From positions 62,001 to 126,000 of the forward strand of contig NZ_JABWEB010000010.1 in the NCBI RefSeq assembly GCF_013369485.1: a stretch of 64,000 bases of DNA, given 5' to 3'. Within the stretch, counting starts at the first letter, position 1. Each line of letters opens with the position of its first letter. The DNA is from Massilia sp. BJB1822 (GTDB lineage: Bacteria > Pseudomonadota > Gammaproteobacteria > Burkholderiales > Burkholderiaceae_D). The notes under the pieces were generated by a model. The model searched no databases. It was not told the origin of the DNA and saw only the letters and a list, made by a program, of their open reading frames with translations. The position numbers and the translations under genes were made by a program. This document shows positions 35,588 to 44,802 of this stretch, piece by piece.

Positions 35588-36994
35588 CTAAATCCAGCCG
35601 CGGGCCTCCACATCTTCCAGGGTGCGGTCGAGGCAGAAGCGGATCAGGGCCACCATTTCATCGATCTGCGCCCGCGTCATGACCAGGGGCGGGGCCACGA
35701 TCATGCGTTCGCCGACGGCGCGCATGATCATGCCATTGTTGAACATATGGCCACGGCAGACCATGCCCACGCCCAGCGCCGGGTCGAAACGCAGCTGGTC
35801 GTGCAGGCGGGCGGCTTTGCCGCGCACCAGATTCAGGCCGGCTACGAAACCGCAAGTCTCGGCCACGCCGACCAGGGGATGGGCGGCCAGGCTGGCAAAA
35901 CGCTGGCGCAGATAGGGACCGGTATCCTCGGCCACGCGCTGCACCAGTTTTTCCTCCTCGATGATGCGGATATTTTCCAGCGCCGCCGCGCAGGCCACCG
36001 GGTGGCCGGAATAGGTGAAGCCGTGTGTGAATTCGCCGCCCTCCATCACGACCTTGGCGACGCGGTCGCTCACCAGCACCCCGCCCAGCGGCACATAGCC
36101 GGAGGTCACGCCCTTGGCGAAGGTGATCAGGTCCGGTTCGATGCCGAGCAGTTCGGAGCCAAACCAGCGTCCCAGGCGGCCGAAGCCAGTAATCACTTCG
36201 TCGGCAATCAGCAGCACGTCGTATTTGTGGCAGATGCGGCGGATTTCAGGCCAGTAGGTATCGGGCGGGATCACCACCCCGCCAGCGCCCTGAATCGGTT
36301 CGCCGATGAAGGCGCCCACCTTGTCCGCACCGATTTCGAGGATTTTCTTTTCCAGCCAGCCGGCGGCGCGCAGGCCGAAGTCCTCGGGCGTCATGCCGAC
36401 GCCGTCGTCGAAGTAATTGGGCTGGCCGATGTGGACGATGCCGGGAATCGGCAAGCCGCCCTGCTCGTGCATGCCGCTCATGCCGCCCAGGGAGGCGCCG
36501 GCCATGGTGCTGCCGTGATAGGCATTGCGGCGGCTGATGATGACGTGGCGCTCCGGATAGCCCATCAAATCCCAGTAGCGCCGCACCATGCGCACATTGG
36601 TGTCGTTGGCCTCGGAACCGGAGCCGGTATAGAACACGTGCTGGAAGCCGGGCGGCGCCAACTCGGCCAGTTTGGCCGCCAGCTGCACCGCCGGCACATT
36701 GGAGGTGTTGAAGAAGCTGTTATAGAAGGGCAGCACATCCATCTGCCGATGCACCGCCTGAGCGATGCTGCTGCGGCCATAACCCACGTTCACGCACCAT
36801 AGGCCGGACATGCCATCCAGGATCTTCTTGCCTTCCGAGTCCCATAGATAAATGCCGTCGCCGCGCACGATCATGCGCGAACCCTTGCTGTGCAATAGCT
36901 TATGGTCGGTGAAGGGATGCAGATAATGGGCTGCGTCCTGCGCTTGCAGGGCCAGGGTATCCGGCATTTCCGGAACGACGGGGTTGGTGGTCAT
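35588..36994 (-). CDS. Class III aminotransferase, putrescine/omega-amino acid type (SpuC-like)
   Basis: The 468-residue PLP enzyme has YTGSGSEANDTNVRMVRRYW, NAYHGSTMAGASLGGM, the cofactor aspartate in LLIADEVITGFGRLG and the Schiff-base lysine in LITFAKGVTSGYVPLGG. Its best fit is the SpuC-type putrescine:pyruvate aminotransferases, which use pyruvate as acceptor. Placed between puuA and potG, it may deaminate putrescine or gamma-glutamylputrescine, the step done by the oxidase PuuB in E. coli; no puuB is seen here. GABA transaminase activity is an alternative. Confidence 0.88.
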   Translation of the reverse strand: MTTNPVVPEMPDTLALQAQDAAHYLHPFTDHKLLHSKGSRMIVRGDGIYLWDSEGKKILDGMSGLWCVNVGYGRSSIAQAVHRQMDVLPFYNSFFNTSNVPAVQLAAKLAELAPPGFQHVFYTGSGSEANDTNVRMVRRYWDLMGYPERHVIISRRNAYHGSTMAGASLGGMSGMHEQGGLPIPGIVHIGQPNYFDDGVGMTPEDFGLRAAGWLEKKILEIGADKVGAFIGEPIQGAGGVVIPPDTYWPEIRRICHKYDVLLIADEVITGFGRLGRWFGSELLGIEPDLITFAKGVTSGYVPLGGVLVSDRVAKVVMEGGEFTHGFTYSGHPVACAAALENIRIIEEEKLVQRVAEDTGPYLRQRFASLAAHPLVGVAETCGFVAGLNLVRGKAARLHDQLRFDPALGVGMVCRGHMFNNGMIMRAVGERMIVAPPLVMTRAQIDEMVALIRFCLDRTLEDVEARGWI

Positions 36995-37010
36995 GGCACA
37001 CCTCCATTTT

Positions 37011-38381
37011 TTAAACGTGCAGCAGCAGATGCTCGCGTTCCCACGGGCTGATGACAGTCATGAATTCCTGATGTTCCAGATCCTTGATGGCGGCATAGAC
37101 GTCGATGAAGCGTTCGCCCAGCACGGTGCGCAGCTTGTCCTCGGCGCGCAGGGCTTGCAGCGCTTCCGGCAGGCCTTGCGGCAGCTCGTATTTCATATCG
37201 TAGGCGCTGCCGGTGGTGATGGGACTCGGCTCCAGGCGCTCGGTCATTCCGAGGTAGCCGCAGGCTAGCGTGACCGCCAGCGCCAGATAGGGATTGGCAT
37301 CGGCGCCGATGATGCGGTTTTCCACGCGCCTATCCTGCACGCTGGATTCGGGAATGCGGAAGCCTACAGTGCGGTTGTCCATGCCCCACTGGATATTGAT
37401 GGGCGCGGCCGTATGGCGCACCAGGCGGCGGTAGGAGTTCACATAGGGTGCGACGATGGCCATGGCCGATGGCATATAGCGTTGCAAGCCGGCGATGTAA
37501 TACTTGAACAGCGGCGAAGGCGAGCCGTCCTGGTTGCTGAAGATATTCCAGCCGGTCTTCACGTCGATCACGCTCTGGTGCACGTGCATGGCCGATCCCG
37601 GTTCACCCGCCATGGGCTTGGCCATGAAGGTGGCGTACATATTGTGCTTGAGCGCCGCTTCGCGCAGGGTGCGCTTGAAGAAGAAGACCTTGTCGCCCAG
37701 GCCCAGCGGCTCGCCGTGCAGGAAGTTGATTTCCATTTGGCCGGCGCCGATTTCGTGGATGAGCGTATCCACGTCGAGGCCCATCAGATCGCAGTAATCG
37801 TAGATATCCTCGAACAGCGGATCGAATTCGTTGACGGCGTCGATGCTGTAGACCTGGCGCGAGGTTTCGGCGCGGCCGCTGCGGCCGATCGGCGCTTTCA
37901 GCGGCAGGTCGGGATCGGAGTTCTTGTCGGTCAGGTAGAACTCCAGTTCGGGCGCCACCACGGGACTCCAACCCTTGTCCTCATACAGTTTCAGCACGCG
38001 GCGCAGCACGGTGCGCGGCGCGAAGTCCACCAGTTTGCCATCGGAGAAGTAGCAGTCGTGGATCACTTGGGCGGTGGGGTCAGTGGCCCACGGCACCATG
38101 GTGATGGTGGTGGGGTCGGCGCGCAGAATCATGTCGCGGTCGGTGGACGAGATGGCGCGGTCATAGCCCGCATCGTCGACAGGATAGTTGCCGGTCACGG
38201 TCATACCCAGCACCGCTTCCGGAATGCGCATGCCGCGCTCCTGGGTGAATTTACCGCGCGGCAGAATTTTTCCGCGTGCGACACCCGTCAGGTCGGGCAC
38301 CAGGCATTCGATTTCGGTGACTCGTTTTTCGTTGAGCCACTCGTCCATATCGGTGTAAGTAAAGTTTTCGCGGATTGCCAT
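37011..38381 (-). CDS. puuA: Gamma-glutamylputrescine synthetase (glutamine synthetase family)
   Basis: The 456-residue GS-family enzyme starts with the truncated beta-grasp typical of PuuA (VTEIECLVPDLTGVARGKIL) and has catalytic-domain motifs IHEIGAGQMEINFLHG, MAKPMAGEPGSAMHVHQSV and RIPESSVQDRRVENRI. It ligates glutamate to putrescine with ATP, the entry to the Puu route. Context with puuD, a transaminase, potGHI and puuC argues against it being a nitrogen-assimilatory GlnA. Confidence 0.93.
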   Translation of the reverse strand: MAIRENFTYTDMDEWLNEKRVTEIECLVPDLTGVARGKILPRGKFTQERGMRIPEAVLGMTVTGNYPVDDAGYDRAISSTDRDMILRADPTTITMVPWATDPTAQVIHDCYFSDGKLVDFAPRTVLRRVLKLYEDKGWSPVVAPELEFYLTDKNSDPDLPLKAPIGRSGRAETSRQVYSIDAVNEFDPLFEDIYDYCDLMGLDVDTLIHEIGAGQMEINFLHGEPLGLGDKVFFFKRTLREAALKHNMYATFMAKPMAGEPGSAMHVHQSVIDVKTGWNIFSNQDGSPSPLFKYYIAGLQRYMPSAMAIVAPYVNSYRRLVRHTAAPINIQWGMDNRTVGFRIPESSVQDRRVENRIIGADANPYLALAVTLACGYLGMTERLEPSPITTGSAYDMKYELPQGLPEALQALRAEDKLRTVLGERFIDVYAAIKDLEHQEFMTVISPWEREHLLLHV

Positions 38382-38455
38382 TTTTTGCTCCCAAAGGTTT
38401 TAACTGGCGCGTGCAAATGAGGCGCGCGCCGCCGTGCGTCCGTATGCGGGAGCAG

Positions 38456-39217
38456 CTAAGGGACGCCGTTTTGTTCGAGATACGCGGTGCAGGCCTTGCC
38501 GAAAGCAAGGAAGATTTTCATCGAATCGGGGTTATCGGTGATGCGCCACTCGGGATGCCATTGCACCGCCAGCGCAAAGCTGCGCGCATGGGCAACGCTG
38601 TACGCTTCCACCAGCCCATCGGGCGCCACGGCTTCCACAGCAAGGCCGGGAGCAAGTTTGTCTATTCCCTGTCCATGCAGGGAGTTGACCTGGATTTCGG
38701 CGGGGTTGTCGAGAATTTCGGCCAGGATGCCGCCACGGGTCAGACGGATAGCATGCGCGGGGCCGTACTGTACTTCCATCGCATCCTGGGGCCGGTCGCG
38801 GTGATCGAGCATGCCAGGCACTTGCTGCACCGCCTGATGCAAGGTTCCGCCCAGCGCCACATTCATTTCCTGGAAGCCGCGGCAAATACCGAGTATTGGA
38901 ATGCCGCGTTTCAGCGCGGCGCGGATCAGCGGCAAAGTGGTGGCGTCGCGCGCGGCATCGAGCGGCAGCGCGGGGTCGTGGATGGTCTGGCCGTACAGGT
39001 CCGCATGCACATTCGATGCGGAACCGGTCAGCATCACGCCGTCGGCCACCTCCAGCACCGCTTCCATATCGGCCAGCTCGCCCAAGGCCGGCAATACCAG
39101 AGGCATGCAGCGCGCGCCAAGGACGACGGCGTTGACATACTTGTGCTGCGCAGCGTGATTGGGATGCTCGCCAATCAGCCGGGTGCAGGCTGGAACAATG
39201 ACGATGGGACGGCGCAT
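38456..39217 (-). CDS. puuD: Gamma-glutamyl-gamma-aminobutyrate hydrolase
   Basis: The 253-residue class I glutamine amidotransferase-like hydrolase has the nucleophile elbow GICRGFQEMNVALGG and the catalytic histidine in LAVQWHPEW, with the N-terminal PACTRLIGEHPNHAA typical of PuuD. It releases GABA from gamma-glutamyl-GABA. It is first in the leftward putrescine operon; AGGTGG precedes the ATG. The 110-base gap to the divergent MFS gene is AT-rich and should hold both promoters, but I see no clear operator. Confidence 0.93.
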   Translation of the reverse strand: MRRPIVIVPACTRLIGEHPNHAAQHKYVNAVVLGARCMPLVLPALGELADMEAVLEVADGVMLTGSASNVHADLYGQTIHDPALPLDAARDATTLPLIRAALKRGIPILGICRGFQEMNVALGGTLHQAVQQVPGMLDHRDRPQDAMEVQYGPAHAIRLTRGGILAEILDNPAEIQVNSLHGQGIDKLAPGLAVEAVAPDGLVEAYSVAHARSFALAVQWHPEWRITDNPDSMKIFLAFGKACTAYLEQNGVP

Positions 39218-39327
39218 GGATAACCACCTTGCTAAAGGGTGTTTAAGTCAATTTATCACAATTTCGACTATCATTGGCTCACTGTTAAACCGTATCTCCT
39301 TCCAATGCACTTATTCCCAACAGCGCC

Positions 39328-40488
39328 ATGAAGAATCTGCCATGGCGTGAATTTTTCGCCCTTGTTATCAGCATCGGCGTGGTCGGCCTCGGATTAGGCG
39401 CCACGATTCCTCTTACCGCCTTGACGCTGGACCAGCGCGGCGCCGGCACCCATGTCATCGGCATCGTCACGGCCATCAGTGCGCTCGGCATTCTCGCCTC
39501 GGCGCCTTTTGTGACGGGCTGGGTGGCCCGCTTCGGGCCGCGCCGCATGATGATTGCGTCGGTCTGGGTTGCCGCGCTGACGACGGCGCTGATGCAGGTC
39601 ACCGACAATATCTATGCCTGGAGCGTGCTGCGCTTTCTCTTCGGCGGCGTGATGGGCGTGCTGTTCACGCTGGGCGAAGCCTGGGTCAACCGCATTGCGC
39701 CGGACAATTCGCGCGGTCGCGTGGTGGCGATTTATGCCACCAGCTTCACGCTGTTCCAGCTGACCGGCCCCGCGCTGGTGGCAGCGGTGCAGGGCAAGAT
39801 CGCCTATAGCTTCGCTGCCTGCGGCCTGCTCTTCCTCGGCGCCTTGCCGGGACTCGCACTGCTGAACGGCGACAATCCCGCTGCGGATGAGGAAGAGGAA
39901 GAACACAGCCGCTGGCAAAGCGTGCTGCCGAAAATGCCGATGATCTTGCTGGGCGCGGCTTTCTTCGCCCTGTTCGATACGCTGATCCTGAGCTTCCTGC
40001 CGGTGTATGCAATGCGCCAGGGCATAGTCATGGAACTGGCGCTGCTCTCGGCCACCGTGGTGCTGGTGGGCGACACCGTGCTGCAATTCGCCATGGGCTG
40101 GCTGGCCGACCATTTCGGCCGCTGGCGCGTGCATGTGGCTTGCGGCATTGCGGTCTGCCTGCTGCTGCCCTTGCTGCCGCTGGCGGCGCGCCATCCCTGG
40201 CTGTGGTGGACGGTGCTGGTGGTGCTGGGCGCGGCGGCGGGCGCCATCTATATGCTGGCGCTGGTCGCCTGCGGCGAGCGTTTCAGCGGCGGCGCACTGA
40301 CCACCGCCAGCGCGCTGGTGAATGTGGGCTGGGGCGCGGCCAGCGCCGGCGGGCCATTGCTGACCGGTGCCCTGATGCAGAACGTGGGCATCAACGCCCT
40401 GCCCGGCGTGCTATTCGGCGGCTGCGCGATCTTCCTGCTCAGCGCAGCGTGGGAAGCGTGGCGCGAGCGCAAGGAGGCCAAGGCTTAA
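39328..40488 (+). CDS. MFS transporter, YcaD-like
   Basis: The 386-residue inner-membrane protein has 12 predicted spans in two six-helix halves, joined by an acidic cytoplasmic loop (NPAADEEEEEHSRWQ). The motif-A-like GWVARFGPRRMM lies between spans 2 and 3 and FTLGEAWVNRIAPDNSRGRVV resembles the YcaD/CynX-like branch. It is divergent from puuD, which raises the possibility of a role in polyamine or amino acid efflux, but the substrate is unknown. It converges on the nitrate reductase gene with only 6 bases between stops. Confidence 0.88.
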   Translation: MKNLPWREFFALVISIGVVGLGLGATIPLTALTLDQRGAGTHVIGIVTAISALGILASAPFVTGWVARFGPRRMMIASVWVAALTTALMQVTDNIYAWSVLRFLFGGVMGVLFTLGEAWVNRIAPDNSRGRVVAIYATSFTLFQLTGPALVAAVQGKIAYSFAACGLLFLGALPGLALLNGDNPAADEEEEEHSRWQSVLPKMPMILLGAAFFALFDTLILSFLPVYAMRQGIVMELALLSATVVLVGDTVLQFAMGWLADHFGRWRVHVACGIAVCLLLPLLPLAARHPWLWWTVLVVLGAAAGAIYMLALVACGERFSGGALTTASALVNVGWGAASAGGPLLTGALMQNVGINALPGVLFGGCAIFLLSAAWEAWRERKEAKA

Positions 40489-40494
40489 GCCGCA

Positions 40495-43203
40495 TCAGGA
40501 TTCGGCGGCGGCTTCGGCCAGGGTTTCGGCCAGCAGTTTTTTCAGTTCCGGCACGCAGGAACCGCAGTTGCCGCCAGCCTTCACGCAAGCCGTGACTTGC
40601 GCCACCGATTTCAAATCCTTCTCGCGGATCGCGCCGCAAATCGTATTGCGGCCCACGCCGAAGCAGGAGCAAACGGTGGGGCCGGCATCCTCTCCCTGCG
40701 CGATGGCGCGGCCAGCCAGCAAGCCGGCGCGGTCGGCGTCGTCCAGCATCTCCTTGCCGAACAAGCCCGCCAGCCAGCTACGCGCAGGCAGATCGGGGCG
40801 CGACGAGACAAAGATGCATTGCTCGATACGGTCGTCAACCATATGCACGGCGCGGTACATGCCTTCGCTGCGGTCGGCGTATTCCAGCCAATCGGCATCC
40901 TCGCCGCTCACACCCAGCAAGGCCTTGGCCCACAGGCCGAAATCTTCGATGCCATTGCGGCCAGCCAGCTCGTAGCGCGCAAAGCCCCTTCCCTGAGCGC
41001 GCGTCCAATGCGCCACGCTATCCAGGTTCACATCGGAGCGGCTCAGAATGAAGCCATGCCATTTCACGGGGAAGCGTTCGACACGCACCGGCGTGTGCTT
41101 GAATTCGGGCTCGCCGGAAACCGGGCATACGGCCGGATTCACCAGCCCGCCGACGCGGGCATCGGATGCCGTCTGCCCATTCCAGTGGATAGGGATAAAG
41201 ACGCTGCCGCGCGCAATGCCACCGCCGTGCTGAACCCGCGCCACCATGGCGCCCCATTGCGTCGTGATGCGTGCCAGTTCGCCTTCGCGCACGCCGCTCA
41301 GCAAGGCATCCTGCGGGTGCATATCGACGAAGGATTCGGGAATATGCTCGGACAGTTTCGGTGCGCGGCCGGTGCGCGTCATCGTGTGCCACTGATCGCG
41401 CACGCGGCCCGTGTTCAGCGCAAAGGGAAAATCCTCATCGCGCTCGTTGACGGGAAGACGCGGCACGGTGGCGACAAAACGCGCGCGGCCATCGGGATGC
41501 GAGAAGCGGCCGTCGCCAAACAGCCTTGCGCTGCCTTGTTGCGACTTGCCATCGGCTGTCAACGGCCACTGCACAGGCTCCAGCGCATCGTAAGCGGCGG
41601 CATCGAGCTTGACCAGGCCGCCGATATCCAGAATGCGGGGCAACTCCTCCGGCGTATTGCGGAAGGCCGTCAGGCGCGCGTGCTCCGCGAAAACCTGCTG
41701 CGGGTTTTCGTAGTCGAATCCAGCGTACCCCATGCGTTGCGCGAATTGCGCCAATATCCGCCAGTCGGCTCGCGCTTCGCCGGGAACCGGCAGGAAAGCA
41801 CGCTGGCGCGAGATGCGGCGCTCGGAATTGGTGACGGTGCCATCCTTTTCGCCCCAGCCCAGCGCGGGCAGCAGGACGTGGGCAAAGGCATTGGTGTCGG
41901 TGTCCTGCACGATGTCGGACGCCACCACCAGCTCGCACTTCTGCAAGGCGCGCCGCGCCTGGTCCGCATCCGGCAGGCTGACGATGGGATTGGTAGCGAT
42001 GATCCATACCGCCTTGACGCGGCCCGCCTCGATGGCCTGGAATAAGTCGACCGCTTTCAAGCCTGGCTTATCGGCAATGCGTGGCGAAGCCCAGAAAGTC
42101 TGCACAGCTTCACGGTGCGCAGGCTTGTCGATATCCAGATGGGCGGCCAGCATATTCGCCAGCCCGCCCACTTCCCGGCCGCCCATGGCGTTCGGCTGGC
42201 CGGTGATGGAGAACGGCCCCATGCCCGGCTTGCCGATGCGGCCCGTCAGCAGGTGGCAGTTGATGATGCTGTTGGCCTTGTCCGTGCCGGCGGAGGATTG
42301 ATTCACGCCCATGGAGAAGCCGGTAATCACCTTCTCCGTTACGGCAAAGGATTCGTAAAAGCCCAGCAGATCGTCCAGATTCAGCTTGCAGGCCTTGGCC
42401 ACCGCCTCCGGTTCCAGATCGGCGGCGGACAGCGCTTCGTCCAGTCCAAGCGTATGCGCCGCCACGAAAGCCGCATCGGCTGCGCCGCGCTTGGCCAGGT
42501 AGCTGAGCAGGCCGTTGAACAGCCACACATCGGTGCCCGGTTTGACCGGCAGATGCAGGTCGGCCAGTTCGCAAGTCGCGGTGCGGCGCGGATCGATCAC
42601 CACCAGCTTGACGCCAGGCCGCTGCTCGCGGATGCGGGCAATGCGCTGAAACAGGATGGGGTGGCACCACGCCGCATTGGAGCCGACCAGCACAATCATA
42701 TCGGCCAGCTCCAGATCGTCGTAGCAGACCGGCACCACGTCCTCGCCAAAGGCGCGCTTGTGCGCCGCCACGGCGGAGGACATGCACAGCCGCGAGTTGG
42801 TGTCGATATTGGCGCTGCCGATATAGCCCTTCATCAGCTTATTGACGACGTAGTAGTCTTCCGTCAGCAACTGGCCGGATACGTAGAAAGCCACTGCATC
42901 CGGACCATGCTCGGCGATGATGGACTGCCATTTATCCGCCACCAGCCCCAATGCTTCGTCCCACGACGCGCGGCGCAATGCGCCTTGCTCGCGCAGCTGC
43001 GGATACAGCAAGCGTCCTTCCAGGCCGATGGTTTCGCCCAGTGCCGAGCCTTTCACGCACAGGCGCCCCGCATTGGCGGGATGATCGGCATCGCCCGCAA
43101 TATCGAAGCCGCCGTCGGCGCGCGGCGTGGCTTTCACGCCGCAGCCCACGCCGCAGTAGGCGCATGTGGTGCGTACCGCTAAATGATCCTGGGACAGGTT
43201 CAC
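40495..43203 (-). CDS. nasA: Assimilatory nitrate reductase, catalytic subunit
   Basis: The 902-residue molybdoenzyme has an N-terminal [4Fe-4S] site (TTCAYCGVGCGV with GRLCVKG), the Mo-bis-MGD body including YVSGQLLTEDYYVVNKLMKG, and a C-terminal BFD-like [2Fe-2S] domain (TVCSCFGVGRNTICGAI, KAGGNCGSCVPELK). There is no Tat signal, as expected for a cytoplasmic assimilatory enzyme. The GTG at 43203 fits the conserved N-terminus and lies 13 bases after the previous stop; a longer frame reaches 43248. Last gene of the leftward nitrate operon. Confidence 0.94.
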   Translation of the reverse strand: MNLSQDHLAVRTTCAYCGVGCGVKATPRADGGFDIAGDADHPANAGRLCVKGSALGETIGLEGRLLYPQLREQGALRRASWDEALGLVADKWQSIIAEHGPDAVAFYVSGQLLTEDYYVVNKLMKGYIGSANIDTNSRLCMSSAVAAHKRAFGEDVVPVCYDDLELADMIVLVGSNAAWCHPILFQRIARIREQRPGVKLVVIDPRRTATCELADLHLPVKPGTDVWLFNGLLSYLAKRGAADAAFVAAHTLGLDEALSAADLEPEAVAKACKLNLDDLLGFYESFAVTEKVITGFSMGVNQSSAGTDKANSIINCHLLTGRIGKPGMGPFSITGQPNAMGGREVGGLANMLAAHLDIDKPAHREAVQTFWASPRIADKPGLKAVDLFQAIEAGRVKAVWIIATNPIVSLPDADQARRALQKCELVVASDIVQDTDTNAFAHVLLPALGWGEKDGTVTNSERRISRQRAFLPVPGEARADWRILAQFAQRMGYAGFDYENPQQVFAEHARLTAFRNTPEELPRILDIGGLVKLDAAAYDALEPVQWPLTADGKSQQGSARLFGDGRFSHPDGRARFVATVPRLPVNERDEDFPFALNTGRVRDQWHTMTRTGRAPKLSEHIPESFVDMHPQDALLSGVREGELARITTQWGAMVARVQHGGGIARGSVFIPIHWNGQTASDARVGGLVNPAVCPVSGEPEFKHTPVRVERFPVKWHGFILSRSDVNLDSVAHWTRAQGRGFARYELAGRNGIEDFGLWAKALLGVSGEDADWLEYADRSEGMYRAVHMVDDRIEQCIFVSSRPDLPARSWLAGLFGKEMLDDADRAGLLAGRAIAQGEDAGPTVCSCFGVGRNTICGAIREKDLKSVAQVTACVKAGGNCGSCVPELKKLLAETLAEAAAES

Positions 43204-43216
43204 GATGATTCCCGAT

Positions 43217-44431
43217 TCACGCGGCCTGGGCGCACAGCGCCTGGCCAAACAATAAGTGGCTACGCATCGAGGAGATATCGGTGCGCTTCTGGATCAGATC
43301 GAAGTACCAGGGGCCGTCCTGCACGTCGCCGTACAGCACCGCGCCCGCAATGCGGTTGCCGCGCAGGACCAGTCGCTTGTAGACGCCACGCCTGGCATCG
43401 CGCAGCACCAGATCCTCGCTGTCCTCGCCGCCGATGAAATCGCCCACCGAGTACAGATCGACGCCCGTGACTTTCAGCCGCGTGGCGCACGCCTGCTGCA
43501 CATAGCGGCGATGCCCCGCTCCAGCCAGATGGGCGGCGCAGACGCGCGCCTGCTCCCAGATCGGCGCCACCAGGCCGAAAGTGGCGCTGCGGTGCTGCAC
43601 GCATTCGCCCACGGCATACACGCGCGGGTCGTAGGTCTGCAAGGTGTCGTCCACCACGATCGCTCGCTCGCAGTGCAGGCCGCATTGCTGGGCCAGCGCG
43701 ATGTTCGGACGCACGCCCGCCGCCATCACCACCAGATCGGCTGGAATCTCGCTGCCATCCTTGAAGCGCACGGCGCGCACCCGGTCCTCGCCCACGATCT
43801 CGCTGGTCTGCGCTTCCAGCATGAAGCGCAGACCCTTCCCTTCCAGCGCCTTTTGCAGCAGTTGGGCAGCGGGCTTGTCGAGCTGCTGGTTCATCAGCGC
43901 GTCGGTCACATGCACCACGGTCACGTCCATGCCCTGGCGCTGCAAGCCGTTGGCCGCTTCCAGTCCCAGCAAGCCGCCTCCGATGACAACGGCGTGGCGA
44001 TGATTGCGCGCCGCTTCCAGCATGGCTTCCACGTCCTGGATATCGCGGAAGGCGATCACGCCCGGCAGCTGGTGGCCCGGCACCGGGATGATGAAAGGCC
44101 GGGAGCCGGTGGCCAGCAGCAGGCGGCCGTAAGGCACTTCGCGTCCGGAACGGGCGCGCACCACGCGGCGCTTGCGGTCGATGCGCTCGACCGGATCGCC
44201 GGCATGCAGGGTGATGCCGTGATGCTCGTACCATTCGCGGGTATTGAGCATGATGTCGTCCACCGTTTTTTCGCCCGCCAGCACGGGCGAGAGCAGGATG
44301 CGGTTGTAATTGCCATGCGGTTCGGCGCCGAACACGGTGATATCGTAGTGCTGCGGATCGAACTTCAGCAGCTCCTCCACCGTGCGCATGCCGGCCATGC
44401 CGTTGCCCACCACCACCAGCGCGGGTTTCAT
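43217..44431 (-). CDS. FAD/NAD(P)H oxidoreductase, probable electron donor to nitrate reductase (NasB-like)
   Basis: The 404-residue flavoprotein resembles the first third of NirB: FAD motif VVVGNGMAGMRTVEELL, PHGNYNRILLSPVL, NAD motif AVVIGGGLLGLEAANGLQ and YAVGECVQHR. It has no BFD or sirohaem domain. Located between nirD and nasA, it most likely passes NAD(P)H electrons to the [2Fe-2S] domain of NasA. The ATG at 44431 overlaps the nirD stop (ATGA). Confidence 0.88.
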   Translation of the reverse strand: MKPALVVVGNGMAGMRTVEELLKFDPQHYDITVFGAEPHGNYNRILLSPVLAGEKTVDDIMLNTREWYEHHGITLHAGDPVERIDRKRRVVRARSGREVPYGRLLLATGSRPFIIPVPGHQLPGVIAFRDIQDVEAMLEAARNHRHAVVIGGGLLGLEAANGLQRQGMDVTVVHVTDALMNQQLDKPAAQLLQKALEGKGLRFMLEAQTSEIVGEDRVRAVRFKDGSEIPADLVVMAAGVRPNIALAQQCGLHCERAIVVDDTLQTYDPRVYAVGECVQHRSATFGLVAPIWEQARVCAAHLAGAGHRRYVQQACATRLKVTGVDLYSVGDFIGGEDSEDLVLRDARRGVYKRLVLRGNRIAGAVLYGDVQDGPWYFDLIQKRTDISSMRSHLLFGQALCAQAA

Positions 44432-44778
44432 GCGCCGACCCAGACCTTTCCGCCATCGATGCGGGCCGGATAGGTCGGCACCGAATACTGGGGCGCTTCC
44501 ACGCATTCTCCGGTCTGCAGATCGAAATGGTGTTTGTAGATGGGCGAGGCGACCACGATGCGCTCGCCCATATTCCCGATCAGGCCACGCGACAGCACCG
44601 AGGCCTCCGAGTTCGGGTCGTAATTACCGATGGCGAAAACGCGCTGCTCGCCGCTGGCATTCAGGCGGAACACCGCCACCTGCTCGCCTTGCAGCAGGGC
44701 GCACACGCCGGTGTTCGGCACAATATCTTCCACTGCGCAGACGGCAGTCCAGGTTCCGGGTTGGGTATCGCGGTGCAT
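44428..44778 (-). CDS. nirD: Nitrite reductase (NADH) small subunit
   Basis: The 116-residue protein has the Rieske-like fold of NirD (VFAIGNYDPNSEASVLSRGL, SPIYKHHFDLQTGECVEAP, YPARIDGGKVWVG) but, as in other NirD proteins, lacks the two Cys-His pairs that bind a Rieske cluster. It associates with NirB. It lies 24 bases after nirB with a good ribosome site (AAGGAGAAC on the coding strand). Confidence 0.94.
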   Translation of the reverse strand: MHRDTQPGTWTAVCAVEDIVPNTGVCALLQGEQVAVFRLNASGEQRVFAIGNYDPNSEASVLSRGLIGNMGERIVVASPIYKHHFDLQTGECVEAPQYSVPTYPARIDGGKVWVGA

Positions 44779-44802
44779 ATCGTTCTCCTTTTATGGGACA
44801 GT

